Assembly: GCA_030643515.1 (NCBI GenBank)
Contig: DAOWLH010000102.1
Coordinates: 1-14,139 of the forward strand
Reading direction: 5' to 3'
Length of the DNA stretch: 14,139 nt
Origin: Dehalococcoidia bacterium
Lineage (GTDB): Bacteria; Chloroflexota; Dehalococcoidia; Dehalococcoidales; DAOWLH01
Shown: positions 6,468 through 13,563 of the stretch, piece by piece
How the letters are laid out: each line of letters begins with the position of its first letter
Position numbering within the stretch: the first letter of the stretch is position 1
The notes under the pieces: generated by a model
What the model saw: the letters and a program-made list of their open reading frames with translations, nothing else
Database searches by the model: none
Told to the model about the DNA's origin: nothing
Translations under genes and position numbers: made by a program

Positions 6468-7217
6468 TTATAAAGCAGTTAGTACCTCGGGTACACCGTC
6501 GGTGATGGCGATGGTATGCTCAAAGTGTGCCGAAAGGCTGCCATCGCTGGTCAGCACAACCCACTTATCGGCGCCAAGCCGGGTACGCCAGTCACCTATG
6601 TTTAACATTGGCTCCAGGGCTAGCGTCATGCCTTTTTTAATCACCGGGCCTTCGCCCGGGAAGCCGAAGTTGGGTATCTGGGGGGCTTCGTGCATATTTC
6701 GGCCGATGCCATGGCCGGTGTACTCGCGTACCACAGAGTAGCCCAGGGACTCGGCATGGTGCTGGATGGCGGCCGATATATCTCCCAGCTTGTTGCCGGG
6801 GCGGGCGGCGTCAATGCCGGCATCAAGAGCACCCCGGGTAGCGGCCACCAGCTCCTTTGCTTGCTGGCTGGCATTGCCCAAAACTACCGTAATGGCGGCA
6901 TCGCCCTGAAAACCGTCAAATACTGCCCCCAGGTCGAGAGAGACGATATCGCCATCTTTGACAACCCGCTCTCCCGGTATGCCGTGAACTATTTCGTCGT
7001 TTATAGATACGCAGACGCTGGCCGGAAAACCCCGGTAGCCCTTAAAAGACGGCTTCGCTCCCAGCCGGGTCATCTCTTCTGTGGCGATGACATCCAGTTC
7101 CCTGGTCTTCATGTCCGGTCTTACTTTTGTCTTGAGTATCTCCAAAACTGTTGCCACCACGCGGCTTGCTTTTCGCATTGCCGCTATCTCCCTTTCCGAT
7201 TTTATAATAATGCTCAT
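6468..7217 (-). CDS. map: Methionine aminopeptidase, type I
   Basis: This enzyme removes the initiator methionine from nascent proteins. The 249 residues form a single pita-bread catalytic domain. All metal ligands are visible: Asp95 and Asp106 in SLDLGAVFDGFQGDAA, His169 in TGHGIG, Glu202 in ALEPML and Glu233 in HFEHTIAI, with His78 in EIVHGIP as the catalytic histidine. No N-terminal zinc-finger extension is present, as expected for the short bacterial type I form. The ATG at 7217 overlaps the adk stop (ATGA), which suggests coupled translation. Confidence 0.99.
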   Translation of the reverse strand: MSIIIKSEREIAAMRKASRVVATVLEILKTKVRPDMKTRELDVIATEEMTRLGAKPSFKGYRGFPASVCVSINDEIVHGIPGERVVKDGDIVSLDLGAVFDGFQGDAAITVVLGNASQQAKELVAATRGALDAGIDAARPGNKLGDISAAIQHHAESLGYSVVREYTGHGIGRNMHEAPQIPNFGFPGEGPVIKKGMTLALEPMLNIGDWRTRLGADKWVVLTSDGSLSAHFEHTIAITDGVPEVLTAL

Positions 7218-7870
7218 TGAGCGATGAACTGGCGCTCCCCGAGGGCGCTGATTATATTATTGGCAACGCTGTCCACACTGCCACTCCCGTCTACCTCAAG
7301 CAGCTTTTCCTGTTGCCTGTAGTATTCGATGAGAGGCGCTGTCTCACTAAAATAGACCTTGAGCCTCTTTCTGACTGTCTCCGGCTGGTCATCGGGTCGC
7401 TGGTAGAGCTGGCCGTCGCACCGGTCACACCGGTTGCCGTCCCTGGAAGGAATATCCGGGCCGTAGGGTGTCTGGCAGTTGCGGCAAATCCAGCGCTTGC
7501 TCAACCGCCGCACCAGTTCATCTTCGGCAACCCTGATATATACCACCCGGTCTATGGCCTTATTCTGCTTATCTAGTGCCCCGTCCAGCGCCTTGGCCTG
7601 CTCAAGGTTTCTGGGAAAGCCATCAAAAATAGCCCTGGTCTGGGCCAAGACGGCCAGGCGTTCCATAATTAAGCCAACTGTTATCTCATCCGGTACTAGC
7701 GCTCCCTTTACCATGTATTTATTTACTTTTTTACCCAGATCATTGCCGGCCTCAATTGCCTGCCGAAACAGGTCACCAGTGGCAATGTGTTCTGCCACAA
7801 GCTCCTTGGCTATCCTGGCTGCCTGTGTTCCTTTACCGGCGCCGGGCGCTCCCAGAAAAACAATATACAC
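7214..7870 (-). CDS. adk: Adenylate kinase, zinc-LID form
   Basis: Adenylate kinase interconverts ATP plus AMP and two ADP in the cytoplasm. The P-loop GAPGAGKGTQ is at residues 7-16, the AMP-binding ATGDLFR at 30-36, DGFPRN at 83-88, and RxxKRW...C opens the LID. The LID carries Cys129, Cys132, Cys148 and Cys151, the four-cysteine zinc form of long-type kinases. The 218 residues fit. The motif DGFPRN has Asn where many homologues have Thr. The start is GTG at 7870 with AGGAG 8-9 bases upstream. It lies 43 bases after secY and overlaps map by 4 bases. Confidence 0.99.
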   Translation of the reverse strand: MYIVFLGAPGAGKGTQAARIAKELVAEHIATGDLFRQAIEAGNDLGKKVNKYMVKGALVPDEITVGLIMERLAVLAQTRAIFDGFPRNLEQAKALDGALDKQNKAIDRVVYIRVAEDELVRRLSKRWICRNCQTPYGPDIPSRDGNRCDRCDGQLYQRPDDQPETVRKRLKVYFSETAPLIEYYRQQEKLLEVDGSGSVDSVANNIISALGERQFIAQ

Positions 7871-7913
7871 CTTTTAACTCCTATTTCAAGCGGAAAAACC
7901 GCGCTGGCTGCCC

Positions 7914-9224
7914 CTATTTGAGAAAGCCCTCATAGCGCCTCATGGCTAGCTGGGCTTCCAGTTGTTTCATGGTGTCCAGGACGACACCGACCACAATCAG
8001 CATGCCGAAGCTGGATAGCTGCACCACCTGGACATTGGTTATCTCACGGGCGAGGAAGGGCAATATGGCTACGAACCCCAGGAAGAGAGCGCCTCCCCAG
8101 GTGATGCGGCCGATTACCCCGTTGAGGTAAGTAGATGTCTGCTTACCCGGCCTGATGCCGGGGATAAAACCCCCCTGCCTCTGCAGGACGCCGGGCAGGT
8201 CCTGCTGCTCGAAGATTACCTTGGTGTAGAAGAAGGCGAAACCGACAACAAACAGGAAGAACATCGCCCAGTAGACAATTCCCAGAGGTAGAGCGGTCTG
8301 GGGGCTGAAGACATTCTGAATGGCATTGGCGAAGTTGGGGTCCGCGCTTGCCGGATTGGCAAAGTAGCTGGCAACAATCCCGGGGAAAATTACCAGCGCC
8401 ATGGCGAAAATAAGCGGAATCATGCCGGCGGTGTTGACCCGAAGCGGTATATGAGTTGAGCCCGCCTGGCGGTACATGCGGCCACCCCGGAAGATGCTTT
8501 TGGCATACTGGACGGGTATGCGCCGGTGTGCTTCGGTAAAAATGACGATCAGCACGGTGGTGGCCAGACCAATAACAATAAATACGGCCAGGCCAAGCAT
8601 TTGGCCCTGTTCACCGGCGAGGAGTCCACGGCCGATGGTTTCTGGCAGACCGGCCACGATACCGGCGAAGATGATGATGGATATGCCGTTGCCGATACCG
8701 TACTGGGTAATCTGCTCACCGAGCCAGACGAGGAACATGGTGCCGGCAACCATTGACAGGATTATGGCTATTGTCGTCAGCGCTTCCGTGGAGTCCACCG
8801 CTCCTTCCCGCTGGAGGAGAGACAGCTGTCCGAAGGCAGCCATACCGGCCAGGGGTATTACCAGCCAGTGGGTAATGAGGTTGATCCGGTTCCGGCCGGA
8901 TTCTCCCTCCTGGGACAGTGCTTGCAGCTTCGGGATAACCGGTGTCATTAGTGTCATAATAATGGTGGCCGTAATATAGGGGTAAACGCCCATGGCGGCC
9001 ACGCTGAAGTTTCTCATGGCGCCACCGCTGAACATATCGAACATGCCCAGCAGCGCGTTTTCATCAAAGAGACTCTGCAGGGTGTCCGGGTTCACTCCCG
9101 GGGCGGGTACGTGGGCTATCAGGCGGAAGACCAGCAGAATGCCAAATGTAATCAAGATACGGCGTCTCAGGTCCGGCAGGCTGAAGGCGTCAATCATGGC
9201 CTGAAGTAGCCGTGGTTTAGCCAA
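7914..9224 (-). CDS. secY: Preprotein translocase subunit SecY
   Basis: SecY is the channel of the Sec translocon in the cytoplasmic membrane. Ten hydrophobic segments are visible, starting with RRILITFGILLVFRLIAHVP. Signature regions are GVYPYITATIIMTLMTPVIP at the second helix, the cytosolic loop EAHRRIPVQYAKS, and a C-terminus with MKQLEAQLAMRRYEGFL. From TTG 9224 the protein has 436 residues. I chose that start because AGAGGAGG ends 6 bases upstream. The in-frame TTG at 9230 (438 residues) directly abuts the Shine-Dalgarno, so it is less likely. The gene overlaps the rplO 3' end by 8 bases. Confidence 0.98.
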   Translation of the reverse strand: MAKPRLLQAMIDAFSLPDLRRRILITFGILLVFRLIAHVPAPGVNPDTLQSLFDENALLGMFDMFSGGAMRNFSVAAMGVYPYITATIIMTLMTPVIPKLQALSQEGESGRNRINLITHWLVIPLAGMAAFGQLSLLQREGAVDSTEALTTIAIILSMVAGTMFLVWLGEQITQYGIGNGISIIIFAGIVAGLPETIGRGLLAGEQGQMLGLAVFIVIGLATTVLIVIFTEAHRRIPVQYAKSIFRGGRMYRQAGSTHIPLRVNTAGMIPLIFAMALVIFPGIVASYFANPASADPNFANAIQNVFSPQTALPLGIVYWAMFFLFVVGFAFFYTKVIFEQQDLPGVLQRQGGFIPGIRPGKQTSTYLNGVIGRITWGGALFLGFVAILPFLAREITNVQVVQLSSFGMLIVVGVVLDTMKQLEAQLAMRRYEGFLK

Positions 9225-9669
9225 GGGCAACCTCCTCTGCCTGCCCTCCGGCAGCCTCTATCTTGGCCCTGGCTGCCTGAGAGAATTTATTGGCCTTGAC
9301 CACCAGGGGATGGTCAATTTCGCCACCGGCTAGAATCTTAATCGGCTGCCTGAGAGAGTTCACCATGCCGGCAGAGGCCATCTTTTCCGGGGTTACCTCA
9401 CTGCCGGAGTCAAAGGCGTTTAGTCTGCCCAGAGTGACGATGCTGTACTCGGTGCGGAAGATGTTGGTAAAACCCCGTTTCCGCGGCAGGCGCTTGATTA
9501 GCGGCAGCTGGCCTCCCTCAAAACCGGGTCGCATGCTGTAGCCGGAGCGGGACTTTTGCCCCTTGCAGCCTTTGCCGGAGTAAGAGCCATGGCCACTGCC
9601 GTCGCCTCGGCCGATGCGCTTCCGGGCTTTCCTGGAACCGGCTGCCGGTGATAGCTCGTCCTGCCTCAC
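9217..9669 (-). CDS. rplO: 50S ribosomal protein L15
   Basis: L15 is a late-assembling large-subunit protein with a long glycine- and arginine-rich N-terminal extension that threads into 23S rRNA. Here that is PAAGSRKARKRIGRGDGSGH (residues 8-27), then GKGCKGQKSRSG, GFEGGQLPLIKRLPRKRGF and a C-terminal globular part. The 150 residues are typical. The start is GTG at 9669, overlapping the rpmD stop as GTGA. A GAGG lies about 12 bases upstream. rpmD-rplO-secY is the standard order. Confidence 0.98.
   Translation of the reverse strand: MRQDELSPAAGSRKARKRIGRGDGSGHGSYSGKGCKGQKSRSGYSMRPGFEGGQLPLIKRLPRKRGFTNIFRTEYSIVTLGRLNAFDSGSEVTPEKMASAGMVNSLRQPIKILAGGEIDHPLVVKANKFSQAARAKIEAAGGQAEEVALG
9231..9238 (-). 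promoter_or_regulatory. Shine-Dalgarno deciding the secY start
   Basis: AGAGGAGG lies inside the end of rplO, 6 bases before the TTG at 9224 and with no spacer before the TTG at 9230. The spacing favours 9224. Confidence 0.65.
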
Positions 9670-9851
9670 TGGCCTGCCGCCTCTACTTTAAGTAAGTGTC
9701 TTACTTTTATAATCATACCCCGGACAGAGCTTGAATCCTCACGGACGACGCTCTGGTTCAGCCGCCTCAGCCCGAGGGCTCGTAGTGTCCTCCGCTGGTC
9801 ATCGGCGTAACCGATGCTACTTTTAGTCAGGGTGATGCGGAGATTAGCCAT
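9666..9851 (-). CDS. rpmD: 50S ribosomal protein L30
   Basis: A 61-residue large-subunit protein. LRITLTKSSIGYADDQRRTL (residues 4-23) followed by ALGLRRLNQSVVREDSSSVRGMIIKVRHLLKVE is the full bacterial L30 fold. The ATG at 9851 lies inside the end of rpsE (8-base overlap), with AGGAGA upstream within rpsE. Its own TGA overlaps the GTG of rplO. Confidence 0.98.
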   Translation of the reverse strand: MANLRITLTKSSIGYADDQRRTLRALGLRRLNQSVVREDSSSVRGMIIKVRHLLKVEAAGQ

Positions 9852-10374
9852 CGGCTGCCGTCTCCTGTTTCTTTAGCTCCGGCTTGCGTCTGGCCAGCTG
9901 CTCTTTCGGGTCTTTAAGCTGGCTGAGAGCCAGCATGGTCGCCTTGGCCACATTGATGCGGTTGGACCTGCCGAGAGACTTGGACAGAATGTCCTTGATG
10001 CCGGCTGCCTCGACCACTGCCCGAACGCTGCCACCGGCAATGATACCTGTGCCGGGGGCTGCCGGTTTCAGCAGTACCTTGGCGGCGCCGAACTTAACTG
10101 TGGTTTCATAAGGGATGGTGTTGCCTTTTGTTTGTACTTTGATCAGGTTCCTTTTGGCGACAGCACCGGCTTTATTGATAGCCTCAGGGACTTCATTGGA
10201 CTTGCCAACACCGATGCCGACATGTCCGCTGCCATCTCCGGTGACCACCAGGGCGCTGAAGCTGAGGCGCTTGCCTCCTTTAACCACCTTGGAGACGCGA
10301 TTGAGGTAAATCAGCTTGTCGTTTAGTACAAGCTCGGCGGGGTTTATTTTGCTTTTAGGAAGTTTTTTAAACAC
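9844..10374 (-). CDS. rpsE: 30S ribosomal protein S5
   Basis: S5 joins the 30S head and body at the mRNA entry channel and affects decoding accuracy. The double-stranded RNA-binding domain is visible in NRVSKVVKGGKRLSFSALVV (residues 25-44), then GDGSGHVGIGVGKSNEVPEAI. The C-terminal domain shows APGTGIIAGGSVRAVVEAAG and DILSKSLGRSN. VKGGKR sits in the loop where spectinomycin resistance mutations arise in other bacteria; no resistance change is obvious. The 176 residues fit. Start GTG at 10374, with AGAGGA 8 bases upstream. Confidence 0.98.
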   Translation of the reverse strand: MFKKLPKSKINPAELVLNDKLIYLNRVSKVVKGGKRLSFSALVVTGDGSGHVGIGVGKSNEVPEAINKAGAVAKRNLIKVQTKGNTIPYETTVKFGAAKVLLKPAAPGTGIIAGGSVRAVVEAAGIKDILSKSLGRSNRINVAKATMLALSQLKDPKEQLARRKPELKKQETAADG

Positions 10375-10388
10375 TCAAATTATCCTCT

Positions 10389-10754
10389 TTAGAATCTCAA
10401 TCCGCCCTGGCGAGCTGCCTCGGCCAGAGATTTAACCCGTCCGTGGTACTTATAGCCGCCACGGTCGAAGACAACACTTGTTATACCGGCACCGGAGGCC
10501 CGCTTGGCCAGCAGGGAGCCGACCACCTTTGCCTGTTCTGTCTTGTTATTATCGGCGGTCTCGCCCCTTGTCTCCGGGTCAATGGAGGAGGCGGCGGCCA
10601 GCGTGTGTCCCTGCAAATCGTCAATAATCTGGGCGTATATGTTCTCCAGGCTGCGAAAGACGCACAAGCGGGGCTGGTCGGCAGTGCCTTTGACCTTGGT
10701 CCTGACCCGCAGATGACGGGCATGGCGCGCCTCTCTGACTCTTTTGCAAGACAT
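10389..10754 (-). CDS. rplR: 50S ribosomal protein L18
   Basis: L18 binds 5S rRNA with L5 and L25-type proteins in the central protuberance. The 121 residues have a basic N-terminus (KRVREARHARHLRVRTKVKG), then RLCVFRSLENIYAQIIDD (residues 29-46), ASGAGITSVVFDRGGYKYHGRVKSLAEAARQGGL near the end and the terminal Arg-Phe. ATG at 10754 shares one base with the rplF stop (TAATG). AGGAGGAG lies just upstream, within rplF. Confidence 0.98.
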   Translation of the reverse strand: MSCKRVREARHARHLRVRTKVKGTADQPRLCVFRSLENIYAQIIDDLQGHTLAAASSIDPETRGETADNNKTEQAKVVGSLLAKRASGAGITSVVFDRGGYKYHGRVKSLAEAARQGGLRF

Positions 10755-11308
10755 TATTCTCCTCCTGCGGCAGCCTTGCCGGCTTTACCTGGCTTGAGAC
10801 GGACGACTTCACCGGCGTATCTGATTCCCTTACCCTTGTAAGAATCAGGAGGGCGGATGGCCCTTATCTCGGCGGCTGCCTGGCCGACAACCTCTTTATC
10901 AATGCCGCTGACTTTTATGCTGGTTGGCTTTTCTACAGTAAACGTGATACCGGGAAGTGGCGTTACCTCCACCGGGTGGGAGTAACCGATGCGAAATACG
11001 AGCTTCTCTCCCACTTTTTCCACCCGGTAGCCGACGCCAACAATATCCAGGTCTTTCTCAAAACCCTGGCTAACTCCGTGTACCATATTGGCTAGAAGCG
11101 CTCGCGTCAGCCCGTGAAGGGAGCGGTGCTGCTTTGAGTCACTGGGCCGCGTTACAGAGAGTATATTATCAGACAGTGTAAGGGACATATCAGGGCTCAG
11201 GGTACGGCTGAGTTCGCCATTGGGCCCGGTCACGGTAACTCCTTCGCCCTTGATTTTTACCTCGACACCGGAGGGTATCGCTATTGGCATTTTCCCTACT
11301 CTAGACAT
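10754..11308 (-). CDS. rplF: 50S ribosomal protein L6
   Basis: L6 lies at the base of the L7/L12 stalk next to the sarcin-ricin loop. It starts SRVGKMPIAIPSGVEVKI, shows the two repeated L6 folds, and carries the family signature PDSYKGKGIRYAGE near residues 154-167. The 184 residues slightly exceed the common length through a short Lys/Gly/Ala-rich tail (KPGKAGKAAAGGE). ATG at 11308, with a weak GGTGAG upstream, 20 bases after rpsH. Confidence 0.98.
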   Translation of the reverse strand: MSRVGKMPIAIPSGVEVKIKGEGVTVTGPNGELSRTLSPDMSLTLSDNILSVTRPSDSKQHRSLHGLTRALLANMVHGVSQGFEKDLDIVGVGYRVEKVGEKLVFRIGYSHPVEVTPLPGITFTVEKPTSIKVSGIDKEVVGQAAAEIRAIRPPDSYKGKGIRYAGEVVRLKPGKAGKAAAGGE

Positions 11309-11328
11309 TTATCGTCTCACCAGGTTTA

Positions 11329-11727
11329 TTACCACACATAGCACAACATCTCACCGCCAATACCCTGGCGCCATGCCCGGTGGCCTGACATGACTCCCTT
11401 GGATGTGGATACAATGGCAATGCCCAGCCCACCCAGGACGCGGGGGACTTCCTTGTTATGGACGTAGACCCTCAGTCCAGGCTTGCTCACCCGCTTCAGG
11501 CCGGTGATGATCGGCTGCTTGTTTTCATCATACTTGAGGCTAATCTTGATATGGCGGTGGGGCCGACTGCCCGTGGCTTCATAGTCATTGATGAAGCCTT
11601 CCTGCTTGAGAATTTTGGCGATGTATAGCTTCATTCTCGAAGCCGGTATCAGCACTGAATCATGCTGGGCCATTATCGCATTGCGTATTCGTGTCAGCAT
11701 ATCGGCTATCGGGTCCGAGGTTGTCAT
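11329..11727 (-). CDS. rpsH: 30S ribosomal protein S8
   Basis: S8 binds helix 21 of 16S rRNA and in E. coli represses the spc operon. It starts MTTSDPIADMLTRIRNA, the usual S8 N-terminus, continues SRMKLYIAKILKQEGFI and ends TSKGVMSGHRAW...GGEMLCYVW, giving 132 residues as expected. The frame is open further up to a GTG at 11775, but those 16 residues are not family-like. The ATG at 11727 has only a poor GGGGGC upstream. Its start overlaps the stop of a 21-codon reading frame (ATGA), so its initiation may be coupled to that frame. Confidence 0.98.
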   Translation of the reverse strand: MTTSDPIADMLTRIRNAIMAQHDSVLIPASRMKLYIAKILKQEGFINDYEATGSRPHRHIKISLKYDENKQPIITGLKRVSKPGLRVYVHNKEVPRVLGGLGIAIVSTSKGVMSGHRAWRQGIGGEMLCYVW

Positions 11728-11789
11728 CGCCTGCCCCCTGTGTCTCTGCCACCGTCTCTGGCATGTAATTTGCACATAGCTATGGTCAT
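11724..11789 (-). CDS. Possible 21-residue leader peptide upstream of rpsH
   Basis: A small reading frame fills the rpsN-rpsH gap. It begins ATG at 11789, 8 bases after AAAGGAG, encodes 21 residues (starting MTIAMCKLHA, ending in two Arg; basic, with several Gly) and ends at TGA 11726-11724, which overlaps the rpsH ATG as ATGA. Its ribosome-binding site is much better than that of rpsH. I do not recognise the peptide. It could be a coupling cistron that delivers ribosomes to rpsH, a regulatory leader, or a chance frame. Its short length makes chance a real alternative. Confidence 0.45.
   Translation of the reverse strand: MTIAMCKLHARDGGRDTGGRR
11747..11763 (-). other. Small inverted repeat within the rpsN-rpsH leader
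   Basis: TGCCA and TGGCA can pair as a 5-base-pair stem with a 7-base loop inside the 21-codon frame. CAGAGAC occurs twice here. It could shape the rpsH leader, but such a short stem is weak evidence. Confidence 0.3.
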
Positions 11790-11797
11790 CTGCTCAG

Positions 11798-11804
11798 CTC
11801 CTTT
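11798..11804 (-). promoter_or_regulatory. Strong Shine-Dalgarno ahead of the rpsN-rpsH leader frame
   Basis: AAAGGAG starts just after the rpsN stop (11808-11810) and lies 8 bases before an ATG at 11789 that is not the start of any recognised ribosomal protein. It is 70 bases from the rpsH start, too far to serve it directly. Confidence 0.6.
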
Positions 11805-11807
11805 AAG

Positions 11808-11993
11808 CTACCAGCTCGCCTTTCTTACTCCCGGGATATGGCCGGCCAGAGCCAGCTGGCGGAAGCAGATGCGGCACAGGCCAAAATGACGTATATAGGC
11901 GCGAGGCCGGCCGCACAACTGGCACCGGTTGTGTTGCTGCACTTTGAACTTTGGTGGGCGCTTCGATTTAATAATCTTTGATTTCTTGGCCAC
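11808..11993 (-). CDS. rpsN: 30S ribosomal protein S14, zinc-binding short form
   Basis: S14 is in the 30S head near S3 and S10. This is the 61-residue zinc (type Z) form: Cys24, Cys27, Cys40 and Cys43 (CQLC and CRIC) within the conserved HNRCQLCGRPRAYIRHFGLC, then FRQLALAGHIPGVRKASW. The start is GTG at 11993. The Shine-Dalgarno GAGGA overlaps the rplE stop (TGAGGA), 7 bases after which rpsN begins. It contains the typical basic N-terminus. Confidence 0.98.
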   Translation of the reverse strand: MAKKSKIIKSKRPPKFKVQQHNRCQLCGRPRAYIRHFGLCRICFRQLALAGHIPGVRKASW

Positions 11994-12000
11994 TTATTCC

Positions 12001-12543
12001 TCAATCCTGGACAAAAGGCATCCCCAGCATTTCCAGCAGGTGTTTGCCTTCCTCATCCGACCTTGCAGTGGTTATTATTGAAACTTCCAGTCCCCTTGCT
12101 TTGTCAATCTTATCATAATCTATTTCCGGGAAGGCCGTTTGGTCCTTGAACCCCAAGGTGTAGTTGCCGTATCCGTCGAAGGAGGTCGCTGGAACTCCCT
12201 GGAACTCCCGGATGCGGGGCAGAACGATGTTCATCAGCTTTTCCATAAAGTTGTACATGCGTTGTCCTCGCAAGGTTACCTTTAGCCCGACGGGCATACC
12301 CGTGCGCAACTTGAAGGCGGCGATAGACCGTTTAGCCCGGGTGGTTACCGGGTGCTGCCCGGAGATGGCGGTCAGGTCGTTCTCGGCGGCTTCCAGCGCC
12401 TTGGCGTTGGCAATCGCCTCGCCGACACCGATGTTCAGCACCACCTTTTCCAGTCGTGGCACCCGCATCAGGTTGTTGTAGCCGTGGCGCTCCTTCAGGC
12501 CGGGAGCAATCTCTTTTTTGTATTTCTCCTTCAGACCTGGCAT
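12001..12543 (-). CDS. rplE: 50S ribosomal protein L5
   Basis: L5 binds 5S rRNA in the central protuberance, contacts P-site tRNA and bridges to S13. The 180 residues show VPRLEKVVLNIGVGEA (residues 28-43), the ISGQHPVTTRAKRSIAAFKLR block (59-79), GLKVTLRGQRMYNFMEKL, FDGYGNYTLGFKDQ and the C-terminal LLEMLGMPF. The ATG at 12543 directly follows the rplX stop (TAGATG). AGGAGGT lies about 11 bases upstream inside rplX. Confidence 0.99.
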   Translation of the reverse strand: MPGLKEKYKKEIAPGLKERHGYNNLMRVPRLEKVVLNIGVGEAIANAKALEAAENDLTAISGQHPVTTRAKRSIAAFKLRTGMPVGLKVTLRGQRMYNFMEKLMNIVLPRIREFQGVPATSFDGYGNYTLGFKDQTAFPEIDYDKIDKARGLEVSIITTARSDEEGKHLLEMLGMPFVQD

Positions 12544-12855
12544 CTAGTCAACCACCTCCTGGCAGGACTTGCAGAAACGGACCTTCTTGCCGTCTTCCAG
12601 AAAGCGAAAGCCGACCTTGGTTGGCTGGTTACACTTGTTGCATACAAGCATAATATTAGAGATGTGAATGACAGCTTCCCGCTCTATGATGCCCGCCTGT
12701 CGCGCCTGACCGGTGGCACGGGCGTGTTTCTTAACAAAGTTGGCACCCTCAACGATTACCCGTTCTTCTCTGGGATAGGCAAAACGAACCTTACCTTTTT
12801 TACCCTTGTCCTTGCCGGTTGTAACAATTACAGTGTCTTCTTTTCTGATATTCAT
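12544..12855 (-). CDS. rplX: 50S ribosomal protein L24, four-cysteine form
   Basis: L24 is an assembly initiator near the exit tunnel. The KOW motif spans residues 7-23 (DTVIVTTGKDKGKKGKV). The C-terminal half has Cys72, Cys75, Cys95 and Cys98, an unusual zinc-ribbon-like arrangement around the normal L24 core PTKVGFRFLEDGKKVRF. Most well-studied L24 proteins lack these cysteines. The 103 residues match the family. The ATG at 12855 lies 32 bases after rplN, and no clear Shine-Dalgarno is seen. Confidence 0.97.
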   Translation of the reverse strand: MNIRKEDTVIVTTGKDKGKKGKVRFAYPREERVIVEGANFVKKHARATGQARQAGIIEREAVIHISNIMLVCNKCNQPTKVGFRFLEDGKKVRFCKSCQEVVD

Positions 12856-12887
12856 AATAAAACTGCCAGGATTTTAAAATTATCCCC

Positions 12888-13256
12888 CTACAGCACCTCC
12901 GGTGCCAGCGAGATTATCTTGGTGAAGTTCTTATCTCTGAGCTCTCGGGCCACCGGGCCGAATATTCTGGTCCCCTTCGGGTTGTTCTTGTCGGTGAGAA
13001 TGACAGCGGCGTTTTCATCGAATTTAATGTAGGAGCCATCGGGACGGCGGTATGGCCGGGCACATCGAACCACCACTGCCTTGACGACTTCTCCCTTTTT
13101 CACCAACGCCTCCGGGATGGCCTTCTTGACCGAAGCCACGATGGTGTCACCAACCCGGGCATACTTCTTCCGCGTGCCTCCGGGAACGTTGATGCACATA
13201 ATCTGTCGGGCGCCGGTGTTATCGGCTACTTTAAGTCTGGTATAGGATTGAATCAT
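12888..13256 (-). CDS. rplN: 50S ribosomal protein L14
   Basis: L14 binds 23S rRNA and forms an inter-subunit bridge with helix 44 of 16S rRNA. Exactly 122 residues, as usual. Conserved blocks are MIQSYTRLKVADNTGARQIM (residues 1-20), VVRCARPYRRPDGSYIKFDENAAVIL, and RIFGPVARELRDKNFTKIISLAPEVL at the end. The ATG at 13256 has AAGGA upstream, 15 bases after rpsQ. Confidence 0.99.
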   Translation of the reverse strand: MIQSYTRLKVADNTGARQIMCINVPGGTRKKYARVGDTIVASVKKAIPEALVKKGEVVKAVVVRCARPYRRPDGSYIKFDENAAVILTDKNNPKGTRIFGPVARELRDKNFTKIISLAPEVL

Positions 13257-13271
13257 CTGTACTTGTCCTTA

Positions 13272-13553
13272 TCAGCTTATTTCCTCGGGCTTAATCTCGG
13301 CCACTTCTTTTCTGGTTATTATCTCAGACAGCCACCATCGTTTTTCTCTGGAGAAAGGACGGCCCTCGATAATCATTACCTTGTCACCCGGCTGGCAGCG
13401 GTTGTCCTTATCATGAACCTTATACTTGACCACATTCTTGAGGGTCTTCTTGTAGAGCGGGTGACGCTTGATGCTGACGACGGCAACCACTGCTGTCTTG
13501 TCCATCTTGTTACTAACTACATGACCAATCCTGGTCTTACGCTTTGACTCCAT
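13272..13553 (-). CDS. rpsQ: 30S ribosomal protein S17
   Basis: S17 is an OB-fold primary binder of the 16S 5' domain. The 93 residues start MESKRKTRIGHVVSNKMDKT, then RHPLYKKTLKNVVKYKVHD and the signature GDKVMIIEGRPFSREKRWWL, and end in a short acidic tail. The ATG at 13553 lies 10 bases after rpmC, with AAGGTAGG, which contains the rpmC stop, as Shine-Dalgarno. Confidence 0.98.
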   Translation of the reverse strand: MESKRKTRIGHVVSNKMDKTAVVAVVSIKRHPLYKKTLKNVVKYKVHDKDNRCQPGDKVMIIEGRPFSREKRWWLSEIITRKEVAEIKPEEIS

Positions 13554-13563
13554 GATTTTGGAC

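Noticed and set aside
7890..7902. GCGG/CCGC hairpin between secY and adk
   Set aside because: The 4-base-pair stem is too short, and what follows is the adk ribosome-binding site, not a T-run.
8476..8979. Plus-strand open frame opposite secY
   Set aside because: Antisense to SecY helices; the Met/Ile/Pro-rich composition is a reflection of them.
11728..11775. Longer rpsH start at GTG 11775
   Set aside because: The added residues do not resemble S8, and MTTSDPIADMLTRIRNA is the normal N-terminus.
12871..12880. Palindrome ATTTTAAAAT between rplN and rplX
   Set aside because: A short AT-only palindrome in a 32-base gap; no further operator features.
12352..13032. Plus-strand open frame (226 codons) opposite rplE, rplX and rplN
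   Set aside because: It crosses three certain genes on the other strand and has no recognisable protein features.
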